In this document: in pieces, positions 37,916-48,021 of the stretch
Layout of the letters: the number at the start of each line of letters is the position of its first letter
How positions within the stretch are numbered: the first letter of the stretch is position 1
DNA from: Vibrio plantisponsor
GTDB lineage: Bacteria; Pseudomonadota; Gammaproteobacteria; Enterobacterales; Vibrionaceae
NCBI RefSeq assembly: GCF_013041605.1
Contig: NZ_JABEQC010000012.1
Span: 87,445-151,444, forward strand
Length of the DNA: 64,000 nt
Direction: 5' to 3'
Program-made: the position numbers and the translations under genes
The notes under the pieces: model-generated
Seen by the model: the letters and a program-made list of their open reading frames with translations, nothing else
Told to the model about the DNA's origin: nothing
The model's database searches: none

Positions 37916-38812
37916 ATGCATGATCTGACATCAATGAGAGCGTTTGAGGCCTTGCAAGAGCATAAAAGTTTAACGGCTGCCGCTAAGGCACTGAATCAGC
38001 CGAAATCGACAGTCAGCAGACGTCTGGCACAATTGGAGGCTGATATTGGGCAAGCACTCACGGTGCGTGAGGGAAATCGCTTAACGCTGACCAAAGCAGG
38101 GCAAGTCTTCGCTCGTTACAGTAAGCAGATGTTAGAGATAGCAGATGAAAGTTATGACGCCATACAAGGTTTAAATAATAAGGTGTCAGGGGAGTTAACC
38201 ATTGTTTGTCATCCCGCTCTGATGCGTGGTTGGCTTAACAACATATTGAATATGTTTCTTAGTGATAACCCTAAAGTACGTGTTCGACTAAAAAGCGAAA
38301 CTGCTTCCAACAGCACTAAGCCAGACTTAGTTATTTGGTTGGGTGAGTACCCCGACTTGGAATGGCGTAAACAGACTCTAGGTCAATGGCGATATGGTGT
38401 TTATGCCTCTCCAGATTACTTAAGAAAAGTTGACGAAATTCAACATCCTCAAGATCTTAATGGACACCCTTGGATCGACTTCGGTTCTGTGCGCAAAACG
38501 GGCGTAACGATTTCTACATCTGATCAAAGAACCTATTATTTGGAGCCGATGAAGAGTCGATTCGAAAGCGACAATTTGGTATTGCAGATTGACTCTATTG
38601 CGAATGGTCACGGAATAGGGCTATTACCTGACCCTATCGCTGCTGGCTATTCAAAACATCACCCAAATCGGATTGTCGAATGTTTATCTGAATGGAAAAC
38701 GGGAACAACGGATATTAACTATTATGTTCAAAAAGGGTTGGTTCCAAGACGCTTACTGGCTCTGCTGGATTTGATTGAAACTAATGTGCCCTCTGAGTGG
38801 ATAACTCAATAG
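37916..38812 (+). CDS. irgB: LysR-family transcriptional activator IrgB
   Basis: 298-aa LysR-type regulator with an N-terminal winged helix-turn-helix (about 5-62: FEALQEHKSLTAAAKALNQP, then STVSRRLAQLE) and a C-terminal effector domain (about 90-290). It is divergent from irgA across 127 bases, the same arrangement as V. cholerae irgB, which activates irgA when iron is scarce. A GAGG sequence lies 8 bases before ATG 37916. Confidence 0.9.
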   Translation: MHDLTSMRAFEALQEHKSLTAAAKALNQPKSTVSRRLAQLEADIGQALTVREGNRLTLTKAGQVFARYSKQMLEIADESYDAIQGLNNKVSGELTIVCHPALMRGWLNNILNMFLSDNPKVRVRLKSETASNSTKPDLVIWLGEYPDLEWRKQTLGQWRYGVYASPDYLRKVDEIQHPQDLNGHPWIDFGSVRKTGVTISTSDQRTYYLEPMKSRFESDNLVLQIDSIANGHGIGLLPDPIAAGYSKHHPNRIVECLSEWKTGTTDINYYVQKGLVPRRLLALLDLIETNVPSEWITQ

Positions 38813-38830
38813 CAGCATTGCTTAGAAAAT

Positions 38831-38862
38831 AAAAAAATCCCCGCACTGTGGCGGGGATTTCT
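38831..38862. terminator. Bidirectional terminator, irgB / transketolase
   Basis: Perfect 10-bp stem AAATCCCCGC / GCGGGGATTT with an ACTGTG loop. A-run before and T-rich after, between convergent genes. Confidence 0.88.
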
Positions 38863-38880
38863 ATTCTTTATCGTATTTGA

Positions 38881-40875
38881 TTAAGCAAGCAGTTCGTTAG
38901 CTTTCTCAACGACGTTTTCAACAGTGAAACCGAACATCTTGAACAGTTGGTCTGCTGGTGCAGATTCACCGAATGTAGTCATACCGATGATTTTGCCGTT
39001 TAGACCAACATACTTGTACCAGTAATCCGCAATACCTGCTTCGATAGCGATACGTGCAGTTACGTCTGATGGAAGTACTGCTTCACGGTAAGCTGCGTCT
39101 TGCTTGTCAAATGCGTCTGTTGATGGCATAGAAACTACGCGTACTTGTTTGCCTTCAGCAGTTAGTTGCTCAGCCGCTTTCACTGCCAACTCAACTTCAG
39201 AGCCTGTTGCAATCAGGATTAGCTCAGGTTTGCCTGCACAATCTTTCAGGATGTAGCCACCCTTCGCGATGTCAGCCACTTGCTCTGCTGAACGTGCTTG
39301 CTGTGCTAGGTTTTGACGAGAGAAGATAAGCGCAGTAGGCGCATCTTTACGCTCGATAGCCAGTTTCCAAGCCACTGCTGATTCAACCTGGTCACATGGA
39401 CGCCATGTGCTCATGTTTGGAGTCAGACGCAGAGAAGCGGTTTGCTCAACCGGTTGGTGAGTAGGACCATCTTCGCCAAGACCGATAGAGTCGTGCGTAT
39501 AAACCTGGATGTTTTGCACTTTCATCAGTGCCGCCATACGTAGTGCGTTACGTGCGTATTCCATGAACATCAGGAAGGTTGCGCCGTAAGGAACGAAACC
39601 ACCGTGTAGCGCGATACCGTTCATAATAGCCGTCATGCCGAATTCACGAACACCGTAATGGATGTAGTTGCCTGATGCATCTTCTGGTGTGATTGACTTA
39701 GAGCCAGACCACATAGTTAGGTTCGAAGGTGCAAGGTCAGCCGAGCCGCCCATGAATTCAGGTAGCATTTTACCAAACGCTTCGAGTGCGTTTTGCGATG
39801 CTTTACGTGATGCGATGTTGGCTGGGTTAGCTTGAAGATCAGCGATAACCGCGTTTGCTTTCTCTTCCCACTCAGCTGGAAGCTCGCCGTTCACACGACG
39901 TTTGAATTCTGCTGCTAGCTCTGGGTATGCCGCTGCGTACGCTGCGAATTTTTCATCCCATGCCGCTTCTTTTGCTGCACCTGCTTCTTTTGCATCCCAC
40001 TCAGCGTAGATATCTGCTGGGATTTCAAATGGTGCGTGTTCCCAACCTAGGAATTCACGTGCAGCTTGGATTTCATCTGCGCCTAGTGGAGCACCGTGAC
40101 AGTCGTGAGAGCCCGCTTTGTTTGGCGAACCAAAACCGATGATAGTTTTAGTACAGATTAGAGTTGGACGACCTGTTTCTGCTTTCGCAGCTTCAATCGC
40201 TGCGTTGATTGCGTCAGCATCGTGACCATCAACCGCAGGGATAACGTGCCAACCGTACGCTTCAAAACGTTTTGGCGTATCGTCAGCAAACCAACCTTCT
40301 ACGTGACCATCGATAGAAATACCGTTGTCATCCCAGAATGCAATCAGTTTGCCCAGACCTAGAGTACCCGCAAGAGAACATGCCTCGTGTGAGATACCTT
40401 CCATCATACAGCCGTCGCCCATGAACGCGTATGTGAAGTGGTCAACGATGTCGTGGCCTTCTTTGTTGAACTGAGCAGCAAGCGCCTTCTCAGCCAGCGC
40501 CATACCTACAGCGTTAGTGATACCTTGACCTAGAGGACCAGTCGTCGTTTCAACACCTGGTGCATAACCGTATTCTGGGTGACCTGGAGTTTTTGAGTGA
40601 AGCTGACGGAAGTTCTTTAAATCTTCCATTGAAAGCTCGTAACCAGAAAGGTGAAGCAGTGAGTAAATCAGCATCGAGCCATGACCGTTAGATAGAATGA
40701 AACGGTCGCGGTCAGCCCAGTTAGGGTTTTGAGGGTTATGGTTTAGGTGTGAACGCCAAAGTACTTCAGCGATATCCGCCATACCCATAGGTGCACCCGG
40801 GTGGCCAGAGTTAGCTTTTTGAACACCGTCCATGCTCAGAGCACGGATTGCATTAGCCAATTGTTTGCGATTCAT
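38881..40875 (-). CDS. tkt: Transketolase
   Basis: 664-aa thiamine-diphosphate enzyme that moves two-carbon units between sugar phosphates in the non-oxidative pentose phosphate pathway. The cofactor motif begins GDGCMMEG and ends WDDN near residues 155-187. The N-terminal signature with [18 protein letters not shown] and the phosphate-binding SNGHGSM are present. The C-terminal domain is complete. It lies downstream of transaldolase, with a terminator between; vibrios often have a second transketolase elsewhere, so tktA/tktB cannot be assigned. Confidence 0.97.
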   Translation of the reverse strand: MNRKQLANAIRALSMDGVQKANSGHPGAPMGMADIAEVLWRSHLNHNPQNPNWADRDRFILSNGHGSMLIYSLLHLSGYELSMEDLKNFRQLHSKTPGHPEYGYAPGVETTTGPLGQGITNAVGMALAEKALAAQFNKEGHDIVDHFTYAFMGDGCMMEGISHEACSLAGTLGLGKLIAFWDDNGISIDGHVEGWFADDTPKRFEAYGWHVIPAVDGHDADAINAAIEAAKAETGRPTLICTKTIIGFGSPNKAGSHDCHGAPLGADEIQAAREFLGWEHAPFEIPADIYAEWDAKEAGAAKEAAWDEKFAAYAAAYPELAAEFKRRVNGELPAEWEEKANAVIADLQANPANIASRKASQNALEAFGKMLPEFMGGSADLAPSNLTMWSGSKSITPEDASGNYIHYGVREFGMTAIMNGIALHGGFVPYGATFLMFMEYARNALRMAALMKVQNIQVYTHDSIGLGEDGPTHQPVEQTASLRLTPNMSTWRPCDQVESAVAWKLAIERKDAPTALIFSRQNLAQQARSAEQVADIAKGGYILKDCAGKPELILIATGSEVELAVKAAEQLTAEGKQVRVVSMPSTDAFDKQDAAYREAVLPSDVTARIAIEAGIADYWYKYVGLNGKIIGMTTFGESAPADQLFKMFGFTVENVVEKANELLA

Positions 40876-40943
40876 AGTCGTTACTCAGTTAAGTTTTAGT
40901 ATTACTGCGAGCAGAGCGAACTCAGCTCAATTTGAAACAAGTA

Positions 40944-40974
40944 TAAAAAGAGAAGCGAGTTAACACTCGCTTCT
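40944..40974 (-). terminator. Terminator after transaldolase
   Basis: Perfect 10-bp stem AGAAGCGAGT / ACTCGCTTCT with a TAAC loop, followed on the minus strand by CTTTTT. It lies between tal and tkt and could separate the two or reduce read-through into tkt. Confidence 0.8.
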
Positions 40975-40985
40975 GAAATTTTTGA

Positions 40986-41936
40986 TTAAAGCTTAGCTTC
41001 GATCATCGCTTCAAGTTTACCTTGGTCGATAGCGAAGTTGCGAATACCTTCTGCCAGTTTTTCTACAGCCATTGCATCTTGGTTATGATCCCATAGGAAT
41101 TCAGCGTGAGTCATCGCTGCTGGACGTGCTTTGTTGCCATTAGAGTCAATAAGTTTCGCTACAACTTCGCCTTCTGCTGCTTCTAGTTCAGCAAGAAGTG
41201 AAGGAGCGATAGTTAGACGGTCACAACCAGCTAGTTCAAGGATTTCACCGATGTTGCGGAAGCTTGCGCCCATAACAACAGTTTTGTAGCCGTGCTCTTT
41301 GTAGTAGTTGTAAATAGTAGAAACAGATAGAACGCCTGGGTCTTCTTGTGCTGCGAAATCACGACCTTCTTTTGCTTTGTACCAGTCCATGATACGACCA
41401 ACGAATGGAGAAATTAGGAACACGCCTGCTTCTGCACATGCGCGAGCTTGAGCAAATGAGAATAGAAGAGTTAGGTTACAGTTGATGCCTTCTTTTTCTA
41501 GCACTTCAGCAGCACGGATGCCTTCCCAAGTAGAAGCCAGTTTAATAAGGATGCGATCGTTAGAGATGCCAGCGTCGTTGTACATCTTGATAAGTTGACG
41601 AGCTTTAGCAATGCTGCCTTCAGTATCGTAAGAAAGACGAGCGTCTACTTCAGTTGAGATACGACCTGGGATCGTTTTTAGGATTTCTTTACCGATGTTA
41701 ACCGCAAGCATGTCACAAGTATCTTGAACTTGTTGCGCTTTGTCGTTGCTTTGAGTTTTCGCGTACTCGATCGCTTGATCGATAAGTGGTGCGTACTCTG
41801 CAATTTGAGCAGCTTTAAGAATTAGAGAAGGGTTAGTTGTTGCGTCTTCTGGTTGGTATTTTTTGATTGCTTCAATTTCACCGGTGTCTGCTACAACGGT
41901 AGTCAGTTTACGAAGTTGCTCTAATTTATTGCTCAT
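40986..41936 (-). CDS. tal: Transaldolase
   Basis: 316-aa class I transaldolase (TalB type), transferring a dihydroxyacetone unit between sedoheptulose-7-phosphate and glyceraldehyde-3-phosphate. The Schiff-base Lys132 is in [13 protein letters not shown]. The opening DATTNPSLI and the length match E. coli TalB. I start it at ATG 41936 ([10 protein letters not shown]), with AGGA 8 bases upstream; the extra 15 codons of a longer frame are not conserved. A SorC-type regulator is divergent. Confidence 0.97.
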   Translation of the reverse strand: MSNKLEQLRKLTTVVADTGEIEAIKKYQPEDATTNPSLILKAAQIAEYAPLIDQAIEYAKTQSNDKAQQVQDTCDMLAVNIGKEILKTIPGRISTEVDARLSYDTEGSIAKARQLIKMYNDAGISNDRILIKLASTWEGIRAAEVLEKEGINCNLTLLFSFAQARACAEAGVFLISPFVGRIMDWYKAKEGRDFAAQEDPGVLSVSTIYNYYKEHGYKTVVMGASFRNIGEILELAGCDRLTIAPSLLAELEAAEGEVVAKLIDSNGNKARPAAMTHAEFLWDHNQDAMAVEKLAEGIRNFAIDQGKLEAMIEAKL

Positions 41937-42460
41937 TTCGATCGTCCTATTTCTCGTTTCTCGTTGGGCTTTGCCTACCATTTAATATGCTTTCACCGAG
42001 TAAAAGAAGGTTACATAGCAAGACTGTGGCTTGGCATTGCAAACAGGTTAAGAAAACATTGTAGCTACTTTAGCGCTACATATAAGTTCAACAACGCTGT
42101 TCAATTCACATAAACATAATGTTTTTCACTGTCCGAACATTTGTAATGAACATATGATCGAGCAATGAGTAAATGATGTGCTCATATTTATCTTATCTGT
42201 TGTGAATGTCAATTGTGATTTCTTGTTTCTAGTGACCTAAATCAACATTAATTTACTTATGTTCATTGGCTTTAAGAGATAAAACGATTGCGCATACCTT
42301 ATAAAACGTAACGAGTTTGCTCAACATCTCAAATTTGTCGTGAGAATATGTAATTGTGGTGAGCAAATGTTGCATGTGGAAGTGGGTGTAACATATGCTA
42401 GGTCAATGAGCAGATGCTCACTCTCGATTATGATGAGCATAATTTCACTGAAAAGAGTCG
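41937..42460. promoter_or_regulatory. Divergent control region of tal and the SorC-type regulator
   Basis: 524 bases without a gene. TGAGCA or its complement occurs five or more times: 42179-42184, 42318-42323, 42360-42365, 42407-42412/42415-42420 (a perfect palindrome TGAGCA-GA-TGCTCA) and 42434-42439. About 0.13 hits per pattern would be expected by chance over 261 bases. The last copy is just before the regulator's ribosome-binding site, as for an autorepressor. These are probable operators of the SorC-type protein. Confidence 0.6.
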
Positions 42461-43468
42461 ATGATGAATAATCCAACCCCAGAAATCTCTCTAGAAAATA
42501 CTGATTTATTAACCGAAGTTTCGGTCGCTTACTACCAAGATGGAGCGACTCAAGAGGAGATTTCTAAGAAGTTTGCACTCTCTCGAGCCAAAGTCGGCCG
42601 TTTGCTCAAACAAGCAAGGGATGAAGGGATTGTTGAAATCACAGTGAAATATCATCCGGTGTTCAGTGCCAAGATAGAACGACGTTTAATTGAGCGCTTT
42701 GGCGTCAAGCGAGCACTTATCGCCTTAGATCAACCCAATGAAGAGCAGCAGCGTCAGCAAGTGGCTGGATTAGTCTCTCATTACTTAACCAACACTCTGA
42801 AAAACGGCATGGTGGTTAGCGTAGGGCAAGGGCGTAACGTTTCTGCTGTTGCCCATCATGTGGGTGTTATTACTCCTCGCGATTGTAAGTTTGTCTGTGG
42901 TATCGGCGGTATTCACCCGCGTGGTGGCATGTTCAACGCTGACCATATCTGTCGTCAGTTAGCAAAAAAATACGGTGGTTCATCGGAAACCTTGTACGCA
43001 CCCGCATACGCAGAGAACCGAGATCAAAAGTTGGCGTTCATGCAAAACGCAACGGTTAAACAGACTCTTGATTTAGCGCGTAAAGCAGATATGGCGCTAA
43101 TTGGTATCGGCGATATGAGCGAGAACAGCTATATGGTCGATCTGGGTTGGTTTACCGCTGAAGAGGTTGTGCAATCCCGTTTGCAGCAAGGCGTAGTGGG
43201 GGATTTTGCCGGACATGACTTTTTCAATGTTCAGGGTGAAATTGCCAATACAGTGATGAACGATCGCGTCATTGGTTTGAGCATCGATGAGTTCCGCTTG
43301 GTTTCAGAAGTGGTTGCTATAGCCGCCGAAAACAGTAAGCCTTTGGCATTGTTAGGGGCTCTACGTACCGGCGCTATTGATGTGATTGCAACTAGCGTAA
43401 GTAATGCGTTGACCGTTTTGAACCTTGATGAGCAAATGAGTGGTATCACGCCTTCACAAAATTTATAG
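42461..43468 (+). CDS. SorC/DeoR-type sugar-binding transcriptional regulator
   Basis: 335-aa regulator. The N-terminal helix-turn-helix (about 18-60: AYYQDGATQEEISKKFALSR) is followed by a sugar-phosphate-binding SorC domain resembling the glucosamine-6-phosphate isomerase fold (VVSVGQGRNVSAVAHHV, FVCGIGGIHPRGG, DMALIGIGDM). Family members bind phosphorylated sugars as effectors. Its divergence from tal suggests control of transaldolase and perhaps transketolase. ATG 42461 is used; ATG 42464 is equally possible. Confidence 0.88.
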   Translation: MMNNPTPEISLENTDLLTEVSVAYYQDGATQEEISKKFALSRAKVGRLLKQARDEGIVEITVKYHPVFSAKIERRLIERFGVKRALIALDQPNEEQQRQQVAGLVSHYLTNTLKNGMVVSVGQGRNVSAVAHHVGVITPRDCKFVCGIGGIHPRGGMFNADHICRQLAKKYGGSSETLYAPAYAENRDQKLAFMQNATVKQTLDLARKADMALIGIGDMSENSYMVDLGWFTAEEVVQSRLQQGVVGDFAGHDFFNVQGEIANTVMNDRVIGLSIDEFRLVSEVVAIAAENSKPLALLGALRTGAIDVIATSVSNALTVLNLDEQMSGITPSQNL

Positions 43469-43768
43469 AAAGATTAATAAAGCCTGTTCATACCACATTT
43501 TATTCACACCACATTTTATTCAGACCAGATATGGAGGCATTGGCCTCCTTTGTTCTATCTGATGCTCGCACAAATCTCTAAGTTGGATGATTAATCGCCA
43601 CATTTCTAGAGTGAGGTGAATGTCACGACTACTTTTTAAACAGTGCAAGATTTGCACATCAAACTCTCATTTCACCGAAAGCCGTATTGCTATTTCTCAT
43701 TATCCATTTCATAACAATAGAGAAACATTAAATATATAACTCTAGAATGACATGTTGAAGGAGCACTT
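43469..43768. promoter_or_regulatory. Upstream region of the TAXI-TRAP genes
   Basis: 300 bases without a gene. They hold two 16-bp tandem units ACCACATTTTATTCA(C/G) at 43492-43523, a weak terminator for the SorC-type gene at 43533-43551 (GGAGGC / GCCTCC, then TTT), and a perfect dyad GTGCAA-GAT-TTGCAC at 43643-43657, 111 bases before the TAXI start, which may be an operator. Confidence 0.55.
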
Positions 43769-44698
43769 ATGTATCAAAAACTAAGGACTGGTTTATTAGC
43801 GGTAACGATGGCTTTTTCTCTGCCAGCGATGGCTGAAAACTACACGATTGGTACGGGAAGTCAGAGTGGTACTTATTATCCGTTAGGCGGTATGCTGGCT
43901 AAAATCTGGAGCGAAAATCTACCAGACTTCAATATGCGTGCTGAAGTGACAGCTGCATCGGTAGAAAACACGATTAAGGTGTCAACGGACAAGCAGTTGG
44001 TGGGTATTGCACAAGGCAACGTCGTACTTCAAGCTGCAAATGGTGTTAAACCGTTTCCGAAGAAACTTGATGTATCTGTACTGTTTTCTCTCTATCCAAA
44101 CGTGGTGCAGTTCATCGTTCCTGCGAAATCCGATATCAAATCTATTGCTGACTTAAAAGGCAAACGCATTTCACTTGGGGCTCCGGGTTCAGGTACTCGT
44201 GTTAGTGCGGTAAACATCCTCAATACTCTGGGTATCACTGAAGATGACATCACAGCTCAATCACTAAACTACACGGCAACGACCAGTGCACTTGCAAACA
44301 ACCAGATTGACGCGGGCGTAGTGGTAGGCAGCGTTGGTGTTGGCGCGATCACTGAGCTTGCGTTAACTCGTGATATTCGAATCATTAGCTTCAGCGAAGA
44401 TGAGTTGGCGAAAATCACCAAAGACTATCCATCATACATTCAGATTGACGTGCCAGCAGACGCCTACAACAAAGTCCCAGCGTTTAAAGCGCCAGCAGTA
44501 TGGAACGTACTGGTTGTGAACAACAATATGAGTGAAGAAATGGCTTACAACATGACTAAAGTGGCTTTTGAAAATATGGACAAAATCCGCCAAGTGATTG
44601 ATGTAACTAAATACACTACGATTGAGAACATGACCAAGCTGCAAGGCATATCGCTTCACCCAGGTGCTGAAAAGTATCGTAAAGAACAAATGAAGTAA
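43769..44698 (+). CDS. TAXI-family TRAP transporter substrate-binding protein
   Basis: 309-aa periplasmic protein with a signal peptide (to about residue 22, AMAE) and the TAXI family opening YTIGTGSQSGTYYPLGG. Other conserved parts are LKGKRISLGAPGSGT and the C-terminal LHPGAEKY. Known TAXI proteins bind glutamate, 2-oxoglutarate or related acids; the ligand here is unknown. AAGGAG precedes the ATG. The permease gene follows 90 bases later. Confidence 0.93.
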   Translation: MYQKLRTGLLAVTMAFSLPAMAENYTIGTGSQSGTYYPLGGMLAKIWSENLPDFNMRAEVTAASVENTIKVSTDKQLVGIAQGNVVLQAANGVKPFPKKLDVSVLFSLYPNVVQFIVPAKSDIKSIADLKGKRISLGAPGSGTRVSAVNILNTLGITEDDITAQSLNYTATTSALANNQIDAGVVVGSVGVGAITELALTRDIRIISFSEDELAKITKDYPSYIQIDVPADAYNKVPAFKAPAVWNVLVVNNNMSEEMAYNMTKVAFENMDKIRQVIDVTKYTTIENMTKLQGISLHPGAEKYRKEQMK

Positions 44699-44788
44699 GT
44701 TGTAATGTTTGGAGGGAAGTCTTGACTCTGAACGGTTGGACTTCCTTCAAACCAAATGGACGATAAGTAATGTTACATGGAGTAAGTG

Positions 44789-46681
44789 ATGAGTAAGGTT
44801 CATCCTAGTAACCAAAAAATTACCAATGTCATTGTTACGATAGCCGCGATTGCGGCTATCGCTCTTTCTGTTTTTCAGATTTGGCAGGGGATTGTGGCAA
44901 ACCTAGCCGCTCCTGTTTTTCGACCCATTCACGTTAGCTGGGTATTAGCACTTGTGTTCTTGGCTTACCCACTGTTTAGCGATCGTAAACCGTTTCCTAT
45001 TTATCTGCTTGGGCGAATCATTGATATCGTCTGCGTTGGATTGACATGCTGGGCATCGACACAAATAGCTTTATTTGATTACGACGACATCAGCTTTTTG
45101 CTTGATGGCTTGCAGTCGGCTGATCAGGCAGCGGGCGTGGTTCTTATCATTCTGCTACTAGAAGCAACACGTAGAACCGTTGGCTTAGTGATGGTGGTGA
45201 TAGCTGCGCTATTTTTGCTCTACGCTATGTTTGGTAATGTGCTACCGGATAACATTGCCAGCAAAGGCTTTAGCGTTGAAGAGATTATTCGTTTCCATAT
45301 TTACTCAACGAACGGTGTATACGGTGCTCCGCTGGCGATTGCCGCTGGTGTGGTATTTATGTTTGTTCTGTTTGGGGCTTTTTTACAAGTAACGGGTGCG
45401 GGTCAGTTCTTTATCGATATGGCGTTTTCTGTTGCAGGTAAATATCGTGGTGGCCCAGCTAAGGCAAGTGTTATCGCGTCAGCTGCACTTGGCTCAATAT
45501 CTGGGTCAGCGATTGCCAACACAGTAACAACGGGCGCTTTGACTATCCCCATGATGAAAAAACTGGGTTATAAGTCTGAACAAGCTGCGGGGATTGAAGC
45601 CGCCGCATCAACAGGCGGGCAGATTATGCCTCCAGTAATGGGTGCTGGTGCGTTCGTTATGGCTCAGTTTACTGGTATTCCTTATAGCGAGATCTTAATT
45701 GTTTCGATTGCCCCAGCCATTTTGTATTTCGCTTGTACCTTGCTTTATGTGCATCTGATGGCGTGTAAGTTAGATCTTCAGGGGATGACTCAAACCGAAA
45801 AAATCGCCACAGTGTTGCGCAGTGGTTGGCATTATCTGGTACCACTCATTCTTATCACGGTTCTATTGATGATGAGCTATTCGCCAGTATTGGTAGGTGT
45901 GATTGGTTGTGCCTCAATTCTTTTAGCCGCTATGACGCGCAAACACAGCCGTATTAGTGTGAAGCTTTTCTTGGAAGGATTAAAAGAAGGTGCGCTTCTG
46001 GCTCTGCCTATTTCGGTTGCTTGTGCCACGGCTGGTATCGTAGTTGGTGTGGTGGGTCAAACCGGCATTGGTTTACAATTTACCCAATTTCTGATCGCAA
46101 TGTCTGGCGGCTATTTATGGTCTGCGTTAGCTCTTATCGCGCTTGCTGCTGTCATTTTGGGTATGGGGCTTCCTGTTACCGCCGCTTATATCGTGTTGTC
46201 GATTATGGCGGTTCCGGCATTAATGGACTTCGGAGTGACCCTTCTGGCTGCGCACATGATAGTGTTCTGGTTATCACAAACCTCTAACGTAACCCCACCA
46301 ATTGCACTTGCGGCATTTGCAGGCGCAGGGATAGCCAATGCATCACCAATGCGTTCAGCCGTTCAGGCATTTAAACTGGCGCAAGGCTTCTTCTTAATTC
46401 CGGCGATGATGGCCTTTTCAGGACTGATTTGGGTTGAAGGTGAGCATCTGCATTTCGCCATAGGCATCATAGCAACCATCAGCTTGTTTATCGCATTCGC
46501 TGGCGGCATAGAAGGGCGTTTGTTTGTTCCTTTACTGATGTGGCAACGTGCGGTCTTATTATGTATGGCGCTCGGAGTTTTGTTCTTATCTGATGTGAAT
46601 CGCTTAATAGCTCTGGCCGTTATTGTGGTGATTTGTCTGATGAACTATCGACAACAGAGCAGAGCGCTTTCGCAAGTTTAG
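44789..46681 (+). CDS. TRAP transporter fused permease (DctQM type)
   Basis: 630-aa membrane protein with about 17-18 hydrophobic segments, in which the small (Q) and large (M) permease subunits of a TRAP carrier are fused, as is usual for TAXI systems. The M-domain signature ASTGGQIMPPVMGAGAFVM is at about 270-288. It works with the TAXI binding protein upstream, using an ion gradient. I start it at ATG 44789, 6 bases after GGAG; a GTG 3 bases earlier is less likely. Confidence 0.93.
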   Translation: MSKVHPSNQKITNVIVTIAAIAAIALSVFQIWQGIVANLAAPVFRPIHVSWVLALVFLAYPLFSDRKPFPIYLLGRIIDIVCVGLTCWASTQIALFDYDDISFLLDGLQSADQAAGVVLIILLLEATRRTVGLVMVVIAALFLLYAMFGNVLPDNIASKGFSVEEIIRFHIYSTNGVYGAPLAIAAGVVFMFVLFGAFLQVTGAGQFFIDMAFSVAGKYRGGPAKASVIASAALGSISGSAIANTVTTGALTIPMMKKLGYKSEQAAGIEAAASTGGQIMPPVMGAGAFVMAQFTGIPYSEILIVSIAPAILYFACTLLYVHLMACKLDLQGMTQTEKIATVLRSGWHYLVPLILITVLLMMSYSPVLVGVIGCASILLAAMTRKHSRISVKLFLEGLKEGALLALPISVACATAGIVVGVVGQTGIGLQFTQFLIAMSGGYLWSALALIALAAVILGMGLPVTAAYIVLSIMAVPALMDFGVTLLAAHMIVFWLSQTSNVTPPIALAAFAGAGIANASPMRSAVQAFKLAQGFFLIPAMMAFSGLIWVEGEHLHFAIGIIATISLFIAFAGGIEGRLFVPLLMWQRAVLLCMALGVLFLSDVNRLIALAVIVVICLMNYRQQSRALSQV

Positions 46682-46700
46682 AATGCTTTTTAGTTAAGTA

Positions 46701-46727
46701 ATAAGGCCGTCAAATTGACGGCCTTAT
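46701..46727. terminator. Bidirectional terminator after the TRAP permease
   Basis: 13-bp perfect inverted repeat ATAAGGCCGTCAA / TTGACGGCCTTAT with a one-base centre, between convergent genes. T-runs are short (TATATTC), so termination strength is uncertain. Confidence 0.7.
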
Positions 46728-46773
46728 ATTCAGTTAATCGTGCTTTTCGTTTCTGGCACATTTCAAACCAAGC

Positions 46774-47025
46774 TTATTGTTGCAGCTTTGCTTTTGCTTC
46801 TTCTACTTTAGAAAAATCCAAACCGAGTTCTTCAACGGCTTCTTTGATTAGAGTTGGGTTTTGCATTACCTGACCCATCAGCAGTTGCAATTGCTCCTGA
46901 GGTAAACCGAGTTGGCCGACAATCGCCATTGCAGCAAGAGGGTTCTGCGTTAACGCTTGGAATAGCTCTTGGATTTTGTCGTTGCTTACATTGTTCTCTT
47001 TCAACAGTGCAATAATTGGGTTCAT
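46774..47025 (-). CDS. DUF2999 family protein
   Basis: 83-aa soluble helical protein beginning MNPIIALLKENNVSNDKI and ending with an acidic/Lys-rich helix (VEEAKAKLQQ). It resembles DUF2999, a small family known mainly in vibrios and without an assigned function. It could be an independent unit or follow sseA, whose stop lies 91 bases upstream. No metal or catalytic motif is seen. Confidence 0.8.
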   Translation of the reverse strand: MNPIIALLKENNVSNDKIQELFQALTQNPLAAMAIVGQLGLPQEQLQLLMGQVMQNPTLIKEAVEELGLDFSKVEEAKAKLQQ

Positions 47026-47116
47026 TTCTTTACCTTTTAAAACTAACCTGAACAGGTTACTTAAATGAAAATCGGGCGCAGTTTATAACAAATTCTGCGA
47101 ATGTTTAATCTTTGCT

Positions 47117-47968
47117 TTAAGCGTCATCTGTGTCATTTGCTGTTTCTATTGGCAGGTTCGGAGAAGCTCCCCATTCGGTCCACGAGCCATCATACACAGA
47201 AAGGTTTTCGTAACCACACACCAGCGCGGCTAACAGAACGATACAAGCGGTAACGCCTGAACCACAACTGAACACGTATTCATCCGCGTCTTTGGTGAGT
47301 GTTGATTTCAAAATCGCAGACAAATCGTTGGCTGTCTTGAGTTTATGCCCATCCATTAGTTCAGCAAAAGGCAGATTGCAGGAGTTGGGAACATGTCCAC
47401 TACGTAGTCCAGCTCTTGGTTCGGCTACTTGGGAAAGAAAGCGAGCACGAGAGCGAGCATCGACAGTTAAGCTTGCTTCGTCGTCAATTTTTGCTTTTAC
47501 GTATTCAGCATCAACGAAATAATTTGATTGCAACGTGCCGTTAAAGTCGCCTTTCGGAGTGTCCGTAAGATACTCCTGAGTGACATTGTAACCTTGTGCT
47601 TTCCATTCGGTTAAGCCGCCATTAAGGATGTAAACCTGCGAATGACCGAAGGCTTTGAACATCCACCACGCTCTAGGGGAGGCAAAAGTACCACTGTTGT
47701 CATAAACAACGATGATGGAATCATTATTGATTCCGAGCTCTTGAGCAAGATGGTTGAAGCGCTCTTCACTTGGCATCATATGCGGAAGTGATGATTCAAT
47801 ATCGCAAAATTCTTTGTCGTAATCGAATCGACGTGCGTTAGGGATTTTATTTACCCAGTCTTTCTCTGATTCAGAGGGGATCTGAAACTCTAGGCTACTG
47901 TCTAGGATAACTAGGCGAGGATCGTCCAAACGCTCGACAAGCCATTCGGGTGAAACAAGTGGTGACAT
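47117..47968 (-). CDS. sseA: 3-mercaptopyruvate sulfurtransferase
   Basis: 283-aa two-domain rhodanese. The first domain is inactive; the second carries active Cys235 in CGSGVTA, the loop typical of mercaptopyruvate sulfurtransferases rather than thiosulfate ones (CRXGXT). SseA moves sulfur from mercaptopyruvate to thiophilic acceptors. Its position after moeA-moeB and a small exported-protein gene may be relevant to sulfur supply for molybdopterin or thiocarboxylate formation, but that link is inferred. Confidence 0.9.
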   Translation of the reverse strand: MSPLVSPEWLVERLDDPRLVILDSSLEFQIPSESEKDWVNKIPNARRFDYDKEFCDIESSLPHMMPSEERFNHLAQELGINNDSIIVVYDNSGTFASPRAWWMFKAFGHSQVYILNGGLTEWKAQGYNVTQEYLTDTPKGDFNGTLQSNYFVDAEYVKAKIDDEASLTVDARSRARFLSQVAEPRAGLRSGHVPNSCNLPFAELMDGHKLKTANDLSAILKSTLTKDADEYVFSCGSGVTACIVLLAALVCGYENLSVYDGSWTEWGASPNLPIETANDTDDA

Positions 47969-48021
47969 TCAACAAATCCTTAGTTGGGTTCACGTAAAAC
48001 TTAGTCCATTAAGGTACTCAA

